Shown here piece after piece: positions 24,339 to 33,500 of a stretch of 64,000 nucleotides of DNA (the stretch's first letter is position 1; every line of letters begins with the position of its first letter). Under the pieces are notes generated by a model, which did not search any database, was not told the origin of the DNA, and saw only the letters and a program-made list of their open reading frames with translations. The stretch comes from JAEZDP01 sp964430855 (lineage in GTDB: Bacteria; Acidobacteriota; Vicinamibacteria; Vicinamibacterales; Vicinamibacteraceae): NCBI GenBank assembly GCA_964430855.1, contig CAYSHC010000006.1:1-64000 (forward strand), read 5' to 3'. A program made the position numbers and the translations under genes.

Positions 24339-25359
24339 GCGCCCCGGGCGCCCGTCCCTCGCCGGCCGACCGCCGCGTCGGCCCGCACAGTTCCACCACC
24401 AGCCGTTCGAGCACGACCCGCGGCTGCCCGCCCGACTTCATCGCGCCATCGGCGCGGTACACCGCACGCACGGCGTCAGGCACCCGTGACGGGTCGACCT
24501 GCGGCATCTTCGCGCGGACCCACCACCCGAGCTGACCGAGCACCATGAACGGCACGCTGCCGTTGTCGAGCGCGAGCGCCAGCAGCCGCAGCGCCGCCGC
24601 GGCATCGCGCGCCTGGATGGCGTTGGTGACGCCCCAGTCGTCGAGACTCCGGGCCGCCCCGACCACGGCCTGCACGTCGGCGGCGGTGACCGAGGGTGCG
24701 TCGCCGACAAACAGGGCGAGGCGCTCGACGTCGCCGCGCAGGCGGCCCACGTTCGGACCGGCGCGCTCCACCAGCATGACGAGCGCGTCCCTGTCGATGC
24801 TCTTGCCCGCCCTGCGCAGCTGCTTCACGGCAAACTGCATGGCCTCGCGCAGCGCGGCGTCCGGACGCACGCCCTCGGTGTCGAACCCGCGACAGTCGAC
24901 GAGCACCGCGTGCCTGTCCAGCAGCTTGCCGAGGCGCATCGTCCTGTTGATGGCGGTGGCCACGAGCACCAGCACGTTCGGCGGCTGCGGGTCGGTGACG
25001 TACGCCTCGAGCACGCCCAGGTCGCCGCGCGACTCCTCGTCGGCGTCGGCCCCATCGTCGTCGCGCGCGCCCGCCCTCCTGCGGGTCTTGAACAGCCGCT
25101 CCACGTGCAGGTAGAGAATGACGCGCCGCTCCGACAGCATCGGCAGCGTCCGGGCGGCCGCGACGACGGCCGCCGGATCGGCGTCGCCGTGGAAGCGCTC
25201 GACGTCGAGTGCCTGGAGCGACGGATCGACGAGCGCGACAAACGCCGCCACCGCCTCGTCCTTCGCCCGCTCGTCGTCTCCGACGACGAGGTAGAGGGGC
25301 GCGGGCCCCTGCGCGAGGTGCGCGGGCAGCGTGTCGGGGGTCAGGGGCTTGCCTGCCAC
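24316..25359 (-). CDS. holA: DNA polymerase III delta subunit
   Basis: HolA opens the beta clamp within the clamp loader. The 347-residue protein has the delta N-terminal fold (APLYLVVGDDERAKDEAV, about 20; FHGDADPAAVVAAARTLPMLSERR) and the helical C-terminal collar (ALDNGSVPFMVLGQLGWWVR). It starts with GTG one base after the lptE stop, so it is the last gene of leuS-lptE-holA. The arrangement of leuS, lptE and holA is conserved in many diderms. A low-complexity Arg-rich tail overlaps rpsT. Confidence 0.9.
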   Translation of the reverse strand: MAGKPLTPDTLPAHLAQGPAPLYLVVGDDERAKDEAVAAFVALVDPSLQALDVERFHGDADPAAVVAAARTLPMLSERRVILYLHVERLFKTRRRAGARDDDGADADEESRGDLGVLEAYVTDPQPPNVLVLVATAINRTMRLGKLLDRHAVLVDCRGFDTEGVRPDAALREAMQFAVKQLRRAGKSIDRDALVMLVERAGPNVGRLRGDVERLALFVGDAPSVTAADVQAVVGAARSLDDWGVTNAIQARDAAAALRLLALALDNGSVPFMVLGQLGWWVRAKMPQVDPSRVPDAVRAVYRADGAMKSGGQPRVVLERLVVELCGPTRRSAGEGRAPGAPMRRPAR

Positions 25360-25360
25360 G

Positions 25361-25930
25361 TCAGAAGGCTTCGAGGATGGCGCTCACCGTCCGGCGCGCG
25401 ACGTCGTTGGCCACGCGGTCGAGCGCCGTCCGGTCCTGTCCGAGGAACGCGCTGGGATCGGTGGCGCCGGTGCCTGTCGTCAGGTCGTACTCCTCGTCGA
25501 ACTGCTGCGCGGCGTTGGCCCAGATGACCTTGTCGGCCCGGACGTCCTTGAACTCGAGGCTGAGCGTCATGCGGAACAGGTACCGCGTGGCCTGGTTGTT
25601 CTGATCGAACCCGGTCGGCTCGAGTGCGACGCCGACGATCGTGCCGTTCAGCACCGCATCGACGCCCTCGGTGTCGGGGACCACCTGGTAGCGGCCGCGG
25701 CCGATGAACTCGGTACGGACGCGCTCGGTGATGGTGCGCTCGAGGTCGAACACGGTCGTGTTGTTGGTGAACTGCGGGATCCCGATGATGCGGATGTACG
25801 ACGGCAGGAAGTTGCCACGCCCGGCCAGCGAGTAGCCGCAGGCCGTCGAGACAAAGCCGGCAACGCCGGCCAGGCCAGCGGCCAGCAGGTGCCGGCGTGT
25901 CGTCCGCGCGCGACGTCCCGCGCCGGTCAC
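25361..25930 (-). CDS. lptE: LPS-assembly lipoprotein LptE
   Basis: LptE plugs the LptD barrel and delivers lipopolysaccharide to the outer leaflet. The 189-residue product has an N-terminal signal with STAC lipobox followed by GYSLAGRGNFLPSYIRIIGI, which is the typical LptE (RlpB/DUF400-like) opening. TNNTTVFDLERTITERVRTEF and the C-terminal DRVANDVARRTVSAIL follow. The signal contains TRRHLLAAG, resembling a twin-arginine motif. The GTG start overlaps the leuS stop by 4 bases. Sequence further upstream in this frame lies over leuS and is not part of the gene. Confidence 0.88.
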   Translation of the reverse strand: MTGAGRRARTTRRHLLAAGLAGVAGFVSTACGYSLAGRGNFLPSYIRIIGIPQFTNNTTVFDLERTITERVRTEFIGRGRYQVVPDTEGVDAVLNGTIVGVALEPTGFDQNNQATRYLFRMTLSLEFKDVRADKVIWANAAQQFDEEYDLTTGTGATDPSAFLGQDRTALDRVANDVARRTVSAILEAF

Positions 25931-28491
25931 CGGGCCTCCTTCACGACGACACTCACCAGCCGGCCCTTCGCCACGATCACCTTCACCACGTCCTTGCCCT
26001 CGGTGTGTGCCCTGACGTTCGCGTCGGCCAGGGCCGCCTCGCGGATGGCCGCCTCGTCGGCGTCGGCGGGCACGGTGACGCGGCCACGCACCTTGCCGTT
26101 GACCTGGACGGGCAGCGTCAGCGCCTCGGCCTTTGCCGCCTCCTCGTCGAGCGCCGGCCAGCCTGCCGCCACCACTCCGTCGGCATGCCCCAGCCGCTCC
26201 CACAGCTCCTCGGCCATGTGCGGCGCAAACGGCGACAGCATCAGGACGAGCGCCTCGATCGCCTCGCGGGCGACGGCCAGCGTGCCAGGGGGGACGTCCG
26301 GGACGCGGCCCGCGCCGTCCTGCTGCTCGGCACGACGTCCCGGCCTGAAGAGGCCCGTCCGCTCCCCGAACGCGTACAGCTCGTTGACCAGCTCCATCAG
26401 CCCCGAGATGGCCGTGTTCAGGTGGACGCGCGGGTACAGGTCGTCGGTGACGCGCGCGATCGTCTGGTGCGTCCGGCGTCGCAGCGCGCGCTCGTCGGCC
26501 GACAGCTCGGCGGGAATATCCGCGGGCGCGGCGGCGAGCACGGGCGCGAGCGGCTCGACCAGCCGCCACACGCGCCCGAGGAACCGATAGCTCCCCTCGA
26601 GCCCCGTGTCGGTCCACTCGACCTCCTTCTCGGGGGGCGCGACAAACATCACGTAGAGCCGCAGCGCGTCGGCACCGTAGCGCTCGATCATCGCGTCGGG
26701 ATCGACGACGTTGCCCTTCGACTTCGACATCACCTGCCCGTCCTTGAGGACCATGCCCTGCGTGAGCAGGCGGGCAAACGGCTCGTCGTGGTCGACCATG
26801 CCGAGGTCGCGAAACACGCGCGCGAAGAACCGCGAGTAGATCAGGTGCAGGATCGCGTGCTCGACGCCGCCGCTGTAGAAGTCGACGGGGGCCCAGTAGT
26901 TGCACTTCGCCGGGTCGAAGGGCGCCGTGGCGTTGCCGGCGTCGGTGAACCGGTAGAAGTACCAGGAGGAGTCGAAGAACGTGTCCATCGTGTCGGTCTC
27001 GCGGCGGGCGGCCCCGCCACACTTCGGACACGTCACGTTGACAAACTCGGGCAGCTGCGCGAGCGGCGACTCGCCCTTGCCGCTGAACTCGACGACGCGC
27101 GGCAGCACCACCGGCAGCTGGTCGTCGGGCACCGGCACCACGCCGCACGACGGGCAGTGGATCATGGGGATGGGCGTCCCCCAGTAGCGCTGGCGCGAGA
27201 CGCCCCAGTCCTTGAGCCGGTACTGCACCGTGCGATGGCCGATGCCCCGCGCCTCTGCCCAGGCGGCCATCGCCTCCCACGCCTCCGGCGTGGGCTTGCC
27301 ACTGAACTCCCCGGAGTTCACGCTGACGCCGTCATCGGTGAACGGCTCGGTCATGGCCTCGCCGGGCAGGGGGTCGGCACCGACGGGCGCCACCACCGGC
27401 ACGACCGGCAGCCCGTACTTGCGCGCGAACTCGAAGTCGCGCTCGTCGTGCGCGGGCACGGCCATGATGGCCCCGGTGCCGTAGCCGCCCAGCACGAAAT
27501 TGGCAACCCACACGGGCACCGTCTCGCCCGTGAACGGGTTGACGACGCGGCGGCCGGTGTCGAAGCCCTCCTTGTCCACCTCGCCCGAGATGCGACCGAG
27601 GCGGTCCTGCTGGCGGTAGCGCTCGGCGCGCGCCCGAAAGCCTGCCGGATCATCCGACTCGGCGGCGAACCGCTCGACCAGCTCGTGCTCGGGGGCAATC
27701 AGGACGAACGTCGCGCCGAAGATCGTGTCGATGCGGGTCGTGAAGATCTCGATGCCCTCCGCCGTCGGCCGGCCCTCGGCGTCGGCGAGCGGGAAGGTCG
27801 CCTGCACGCCCTCCGACTTGCCGATCCAGTTGCGCTGCATGGTCAGCACCTTCTCGGGCCAGTCGGGCAGGCGCGTGGTGCCGTCCAGCAGCTCCTCGGC
27901 GTATGCCGTGATGCGCAGGAACCACTGCTCGAGCTCGCGCGACGTGACGTGCGTGCCGCACCGCCAGCACGTGCCGTCGATGACCTGCTCGTTGGCCAGC
28001 ACGGTCAGGCAGCTCGGGCACCAGTTGACGGTCGAGCGCCGCCGGTACGCGAGGCCGCGCTCGAACATGCGGATGAAGAGCCACTGGTTCCAGCGGTAGT
28101 AGTCGGGGAGGCACGTCGCCAGCTCGCGGCCCCAGGCGTAGCTGATGCCCAGCCGCTGGAGCTGGCCCTTCATGTACGCGATGTTCTCGAGGGTCCAGTC
28201 CTCCGGGTGGAGGTTGTTCTTGATGGCCGCGTTCTCGGCCGGCAGGCCGAAGGCGTCCCAGCCGAACGGGTGCAGCACGTTGAAGCCCTGCATCCGCTTC
28301 AGACGCGCCACGACGTCGCCGATCATGTAGTTGCGCACGTGCCCGACGTGGGCGCGCCCCGACGGGTAGGCGAACATCTCGAGGCAGTAGAACTTCTGCT
28401 TCGCCGGGTCCTCGACGACCTCGAAGGCGCCGGTGTCGGCCCAGCGCTGCTGCCACTTGCGTTCGATGTCCTGCGGGGAATAGTCAGCCAC
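25927..28491 (-). CDS. leuS: Leucine--tRNA ligase
   Basis: LeuRS charges tRNA-Leu. The 854-residue class I enzyme starts at GTG 28491 (MADYSPQDIERKWQQRW) and has the HIGH-type motif in YPSGRAHVGHVRNY (about 43). It also has a zinc-like CPSC/CWRC region and an editing domain with TTRIDTIFGATF, plus the KMSKS-type loop VMSKSKGNVVDP (about 578) and the C-terminal anticodon domain. It is bacterial-type. The reading frame is open far upstream, but that extension lies over the GH2 gene and is a high-GC artefact. It heads the leuS-lptE-holA operon. Confidence 0.97.
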   Translation of the reverse strand: MADYSPQDIERKWQQRWADTGAFEVVEDPAKQKFYCLEMFAYPSGRAHVGHVRNYMIGDVVARLKRMQGFNVLHPFGWDAFGLPAENAAIKNNLHPEDWTLENIAYMKGQLQRLGISYAWGRELATCLPDYYRWNQWLFIRMFERGLAYRRRSTVNWCPSCLTVLANEQVIDGTCWRCGTHVTSRELEQWFLRITAYAEELLDGTTRLPDWPEKVLTMQRNWIGKSEGVQATFPLADAEGRPTAEGIEIFTTRIDTIFGATFVLIAPEHELVERFAAESDDPAGFRARAERYRQQDRLGRISGEVDKEGFDTGRRVVNPFTGETVPVWVANFVLGGYGTGAIMAVPAHDERDFEFARKYGLPVVPVVAPVGADPLPGEAMTEPFTDDGVSVNSGEFSGKPTPEAWEAMAAWAEARGIGHRTVQYRLKDWGVSRQRYWGTPIPMIHCPSCGVVPVPDDQLPVVLPRVVEFSGKGESPLAQLPEFVNVTCPKCGGAARRETDTMDTFFDSSWYFYRFTDAGNATAPFDPAKCNYWAPVDFYSGGVEHAILHLIYSRFFARVFRDLGMVDHDEPFARLLTQGMVLKDGQVMSKSKGNVVDPDAMIERYGADALRLYVMFVAPPEKEVEWTDTGLEGSYRFLGRVWRLVEPLAPVLAAAPADIPAELSADERALRRRTHQTIARVTDDLYPRVHLNTAISGLMELVNELYAFGERTGLFRPGRRAEQQDGAGRVPDVPPGTLAVAREAIEALVLMLSPFAPHMAEELWERLGHADGVVAAGWPALDEEAAKAEALTLPVQVNGKVRGRVTVPADADEAAIREAALADANVRAHTEGKDVVKVIVAKGRLVSVVVKEAR

Positions 28492-28530
28492 GGTGCGCGG
28501 TGTCCTCTTCAGGGAAACGGCCAAACCTGA

Positions 28531-28536
28531 ATTATA
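28531..28536 (-). promoter_or_regulatory. -10 box of the leuS operon
   Basis: A perfect TATAAT on the minus strand lies about 40 bases upstream of the leuS GTG. GAGGAC between it and the start serves as ribosome binding site. No strong -35 is seen. Confidence 0.55.
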
Positions 28537-28581
28537 GCGTTCGCGGTTCCGGGCCGCCGGGTTCGTGCTACCTTGCGCCCC

Positions 28582-30441
28582 ATGTCCCAGCTGCTTGGTG
28601 TCTTCCGGCGCAACCGGACGTGCCCCCGGTCTCTCTCCGCCGTGCGGGCGTGCGTCTCCGCCATGGTCCTCGCCGCGTCCTCGGCGCTTGCGCAGCCCGC
28701 GGTGCCCCGGCCCGAGTTCCCCCAGCCGCAGTTCGAGCGTCGCGACTGGCAGACGCTGAACGGCCCCTGGCAGTTCGCCTTCGACGACAACGACGTCGGG
28801 CTGCGCGAGCGCTGGTACGAGCCCGGCCGGAGCTTCGACAGGACGATCGTCGTGCCGTTTGCCTTCGAAAGCCGGCTGAGCGGCATCGGCGACACGTCGT
28901 TCCACCCGTGGGTCTGGTACCGGCGCAGCGTCACCATCCCCGACGCGTGGAAGGGACGGCGCGTGCTGCTGAAGTTCGGCGCCGTCGACTACCACGCCAC
29001 CGTGTGGCTCAACGGCCAGCGTCTGGGCGAGCACGAGGGCGGCAGCACGCCATTCGGGTTCGACGTCACCGACCTGCTCCGGCCGGGCGCCAACGACCTG
29101 GTCGTCCGGGCGTGGGACCCGCCGACCGACCGCTTCATCCCGCGCGGCAAGCAGTACTGGAAGGAGAAATCCGAGAGCATCTTCTACACGCGCACGACCG
29201 GCATCTGGCAGCCGGTGTGGCTCGAGGCGACGGGCGAGAGCTACCTCGACTCGGTGAGGATCACGCCCTCGATGGACGGCGCCGTGCGGTTCGACGCACG
29301 CCTCGCGCGTCCGGCCGACGGGCTGTCGCTGCATGCGACGGTCCGGTTCAACGACGCCGAGGTGGCCAGCGGCAGCGCGACTACCGAAGGGCCGCGCGCG
29401 AGCCTGGCGCTGCGCGTCCACGACCCGCAGGCCTGGGGCGTCGGCCGGGGCAACCTCTACACGGTGGCGCTCGAGCTGCGCCGCGGCGGCACCGTGCTCG
29501 ACACGGTGCACACCTACTACGGCTACCGCGAGATCACGCGGGACGCCCACGGCATCCAGCTGAACGGCCGGCGCCTCTACCTGAAGATGGTGCTCGACCA
29601 GGGCTACTGGCCCGAGAGCCTGCTGACGCCGCCGTCCGACGAGGCCATGCAGTTTGACATCAAGGCCGCGATGGACATGGGCTTCAACGGCGCGCGCAAG
29701 CACCAGAAGGTGGAGGATCCGCGCTTCCTCTACTGGGCCGACCGTATGGGGTTCCTGATCTCCGGCGAGATGGCCAACGCGTACCTGTACGAGGACCAGT
29801 ACGTCTCACGCTTCACCCGCGAGTGGCTCGAGGTGCTGGCGCGCGACGTCAACCACCCGTCGATCATCATGTGGATCCCCATCAACGAGAGCTGGGGCAC
29901 GCCGAACCTGCGCAGCCCGCGGCAGCAGATGCACCTCAAGGCCAACTACATGCTGACCAAGTCGATCGACAGCTCGCGCCTCGTGATCGAGAACGACGGG
30001 TGGGAACACGTCGACACGACGGACCTGTTCGGCATCCACGACTACGCCCGGGACGGCACCGAGCTGTACGAGAAGTACAAGCACCTGACCGAGCCGGGCG
30101 CCCGGATTCCGGACAACGGCCGGGCGGCGCTCGTGCCGGGCTACGAGTACAACGGCGCGCCGGTCTTCCTCTCCGAGTTCGGCGGCATCGCGTACCGCGC
30201 CCCGAACTCGCCCGTCCCCGAGGGCGCGTGGGGCTACGCCGGCGTCGAGCCCTCGGCAGAGGCGGCCTTCGAGCGCCTGAAGGGCCTCTATGACGCGCTG
30301 GCCAGGCTGCCCGGCATCATCGGCATCTGCTACACGCAGATCACCGACGTCGAGCAGGAGATCAACGGCCTGCTTACCTATGACCGCAAGTTCAAGTTCG
30401 ACCCGGCCGCGGTGAAGGCCCTCAACGACCGGCTCAGATAG
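28582..30441 (+). CDS. Secreted glycoside hydrolase family 2 protein
   Basis: A 619-residue exported beta-glycosidase (beta-galactosidase/glucuronidase/mannosidase superfamily). A signal peptide (about 1-38, ending ALAQ) is followed by the GH2 sugar-binding domain (LNGPWQFAFDD, TVWLNGQRLGEHEGGSTPF) and an immunoglobulin-like domain. The TIM barrel has acid/base Glu in IPINESWG (about 430) and nucleophile Glu in VFLSEFGGIAY (about 520). The specific sugar cannot be told. A TTG at 28573 could add three residues, but TACCTT at 28569-28574 looks like a -10 whose start point would favour ATG 28582. A cytochrome-domain giant follows 107 bp downstream. Confidence 0.9.
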   Translation: MSQLLGVFRRNRTCPRSLSAVRACVSAMVLAASSALAQPAVPRPEFPQPQFERRDWQTLNGPWQFAFDDNDVGLRERWYEPGRSFDRTIVVPFAFESRLSGIGDTSFHPWVWYRRSVTIPDAWKGRRVLLKFGAVDYHATVWLNGQRLGEHEGGSTPFGFDVTDLLRPGANDLVVRAWDPPTDRFIPRGKQYWKEKSESIFYTRTTGIWQPVWLEATGESYLDSVRITPSMDGAVRFDARLARPADGLSLHATVRFNDAEVASGSATTEGPRASLALRVHDPQAWGVGRGNLYTVALELRRGGTVLDTVHTYYGYREITRDAHGIQLNGRRLYLKMVLDQGYWPESLLTPPSDEAMQFDIKAAMDMGFNGARKHQKVEDPRFLYWADRMGFLISGEMANAYLYEDQYVSRFTREWLEVLARDVNHPSIIMWIPINESWGTPNLRSPRQQMHLKANYMLTKSIDSSRLVIENDGWEHVDTTDLFGIHDYARDGTELYEKYKHLTEPGARIPDNGRAALVPGYEYNGAPVFLSEFGGIAYRAPNSPVPEGAWGYAGVEPSAEAAFERLKGLYDALARLPGIIGICYTQITDVEQEINGLLTYDRKFKFDPAAVKALNDRLR

Positions 30442-30505
30442 CGGTTCCGCTTGACAGGGGGCCGCGACGCCTGGAGCGCCGCTGCCCCCCATCCCGTCCT
30501 TGCGC

Positions 30506-30511
30506 TAGGAT
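30506..30511 (+). promoter_or_regulatory. Putative -10 for the giant haem-binding protein gene
   Basis: TAGGAT lies 37 bases upstream of the preferred GTG start. It includes the ATG at 30510, which makes that ATG an unlikely start. A TTGACA at 30451-30456 is too distant to pair with it. Confidence 0.35.
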
Positions 30512-30548
30512 GAACCGCGTCAATCCAGCTCAGGGGGGAGATTCGGCC

Positions 30549-33500
30549 GTGCCCATCAAGGCCAAGGCGTCATTCGCTCGTCTCGCGATCCTCGTCGTGC
30601 TCTCGGCAGGCGCCGTCGTGTCCAGCGCGCACCTGCCGGGCATGCACCCCGTCGCCCAGAACCCTGGTCCCGCCGCGGGGACGCCGACGTTCGAGACGTA
30701 TCAGCTCGACGATCACTTCTGGAGCGAAGGCGCGACGTACGGCGACATCAACCGTGACGGGCAGATCGACGTCATCTCGGGGCCGTACTGGTACGAGGGC
30801 CCGTCGCTGCGGACGCGGTACGAGTACTACCCCGCCACGGAGTTCTTCGAGCGCAAGCGGCCGGACGGCACCACGGCCACCATCCCGGGCTTCGAGGGCG
30901 CCCTCGGCACCGAGCTTGCCTACTCGGACAACTTCTTCGCCTACACCGACGACTTCAACGACGACGGCTGGCTCGACATCCTGATCATCGGCTTCCCGGG
31001 CAAGGACGCGTCCTGGTACGAGAACCCCCGCGGCGCCCATCGGCACTGGAAGCGGCACGTCGTGGCCGAGCGGGTGGACAACGAGTCGCCGACCTACACC
31101 GACCTCTTCGGCGACGGCCGCCGGCGCATCGTCTGCAACTCCGCGGGTGCCTTCGGCTACTGGGAGCAGACATCGGACGACCCGACACAACCGTGGACCT
31201 TCAGGCCGATCTCGCCCGATCTCGAGCTGTCCAACTTCACGCATGGCCTCGGCGTGGGCGACGTCAACGGCGACGGACGCCTCGACATCATCGAGGGCAA
31301 CGGCTGGTGGGAGCAGCCCGCGTCGGTGGAGGGACATCCCGTGTGGCGGCACTACCGGGCGGACTTCGGCAAGGGCGCCCAGTACTTCGCCTACGACGTC
31401 AACGGCGACGGGCGCCCCGACGTCATCGGGAGCCTCGAGGCGCACGGCTACGGACTGGCCTGGTGGGAGCAGCGCGCCGACGGCACGTTCGAGCGGCACC
31501 TCATCATGGGCGAGCGTCCCGAGGAAAGCGCCGAGGGCGTCGTCTTTTCGCAGGTGCACGCCATCGAGCTGGCCGACATCAACGGCGACGGCCTGAAGGA
31601 CATCGTCACGGGCAAGCGGTTCTGGGCCCACGGGCGCGATGGCGATCCCGAACCGAACGCGCCGGCCGTCATCTACTGGTTCGAGCTCGTGCGCCAGGGC
31701 ACCAGCGTGCAGTGGGTGCCGCGCCTGATCCACGACGACTCGGGGGTCGGCACGCAGGTGGTCGTCGGCGACGTGAACCGCGACGGGCTGCTCGACGTCG
31801 TCATCGGCAACAAGAAGGGCACGTTCCTGCACCTGCAGCGGCGGCCGCGGCAGACCGCCGACGCCGAGGACGAGGAGGAGGAGGAGGAGGAGGACGGCGA
31901 GGACCCGCGGCTCACGGCGCCGTTCCGCGGCCTGCGCCCGCTCGAGGCCGCCGCGGCGATCACGATGCCGGAGGGGTTCAAGGCCTATGCCTATGCGGGC
32001 GAGCCGGACGTGCGCCAGCCCATCGCGTTTGCGATCGACGATCGCGGCCGCATCTGGGTGGCTGAGGCCTACGCCTATCCCGTCAGGCAACCGGAAGGTC
32101 AGGGCAAGGACCGGATCCTCGTGTTCGACGACACGGACGGGGACGGCCACTTCGACCGCCGGACCATCTTCAAGGACGACCTGAACCTCGTCAGCGCCAT
32201 CGAGGTCGGCTTCGGCGGCGTCTGGGTCGGCGCGGCACCCTACCTGCTGTACATCCCGATGGAGGACGGCGACGAGCCCCGCCCCTCAGGGCCGCCACGG
32301 ATCATGCTGGACGGCTGGGGCTACGAGGACACGCACGAGACCCTCAACAGCCTGACCTGGGGGCCGGACGGCTGGCTCTATGGCGCCCATGGCGTGTTCA
32401 CCAACAGCCACGTCGGCGTGCCGGGGACACCAGAGAACGAACGCCTCGGGATCAATGGCGGCATCTGGCGCTTCCACCCGACCAAGCACCGGTTCGAGGT
32501 GTACGCCGAGGGCCTGAGCAACCCGTGGGGCCTCGACTTCACCGACCTCGGGCATCCCATCACCGAGGCGTGCGTGATCCCGCACCTGTGGCACATCGTC
32601 CAGGGCGGGCGCTACCAGCGGCAGGCGGGCCAGCACTTCAACCCCCACGTGTACGACGACCTCCGCACGATTGCCGACCATCTGCACTACACGGGCGAGT
32701 CGCCCTGGGACGGCAACGACAAGAGCTCCGCGCTTGGCGGCGGGCACGCGCACGCCGGTCTGATGGTCTACCTGGGCGGCAGCTGGCCGGAGCGCTATCG
32801 CGGCCACGCGTTCATGAGCAACATCCACGGCGCGCGCATCAACATGGACCTGCTGGAGCCCGTCGGCAGCAGCTACGTGGGACGCCACGGCGCCGACTTC
32901 CTCGAGTTCAACGACCCGTGGTCGCAGGTGGTGAACCTCCAGTACGACCAGGACGGCTCGGTCTTCATGATCGACTGGTACGACCAGGAACAGTGCCACC
33001 TCAACGACCCGGAGGTGCCCGACCGCGGCAACGGTCGCATCTTCAAGGTCGTCTACGGCGACACGCCCACGACGCGCCCCGACGTCCAGTCGCAGCCGGA
33101 CGAGGCGCTCGTCGACGCGCTCACGCGCCGTAACGAATGGCACGTGCGGCACGCGCGTCGTGTGCTCCAGGAGCGCGCGGCCACCGGCCGTCTCGCCCCC
33201 GCGACCATCCCGGCGCTGCGCGCGAGACTCGGCCTCGACGGGGCGCCGCCGGCCCCGGGGGCCGCGAAGGAAGGACATCATCCGGGGGCGTCGTCGGAGG
33301 CCCGCCTGCGCCTGCTGTGGGCCCTGCACGTGGTGGGCGGCCTGACCGACGCGGACCTCGTCGCGCTGACGCGGCACGAGGACGTGCACGTACGCGCCTG
33401 GACGGTGCAGCTGGCTGCCGAGGACGGCCGCGTCTCGCCGGCCGTGCACGAGGCCCTCACCGCGCTGGCACGCGCCGACGCCTCGCCGACCGTCGCCCTG

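Noticed and set aside
28492..29703. Large N-terminal extension of leuS in the same frame
   Set aside because: It lies over the GH2 gene, is not like any tRNA synthetase, and the true start at 28491 fits a promoter and the family N-terminus.
30510..30548. ATG at 30510 as the start of the giant haem protein
   Set aside because: It lies inside a -10-like hexamer and has no ribosome binding site, whereas GTG 30549 has a strong one eight bases upstream.
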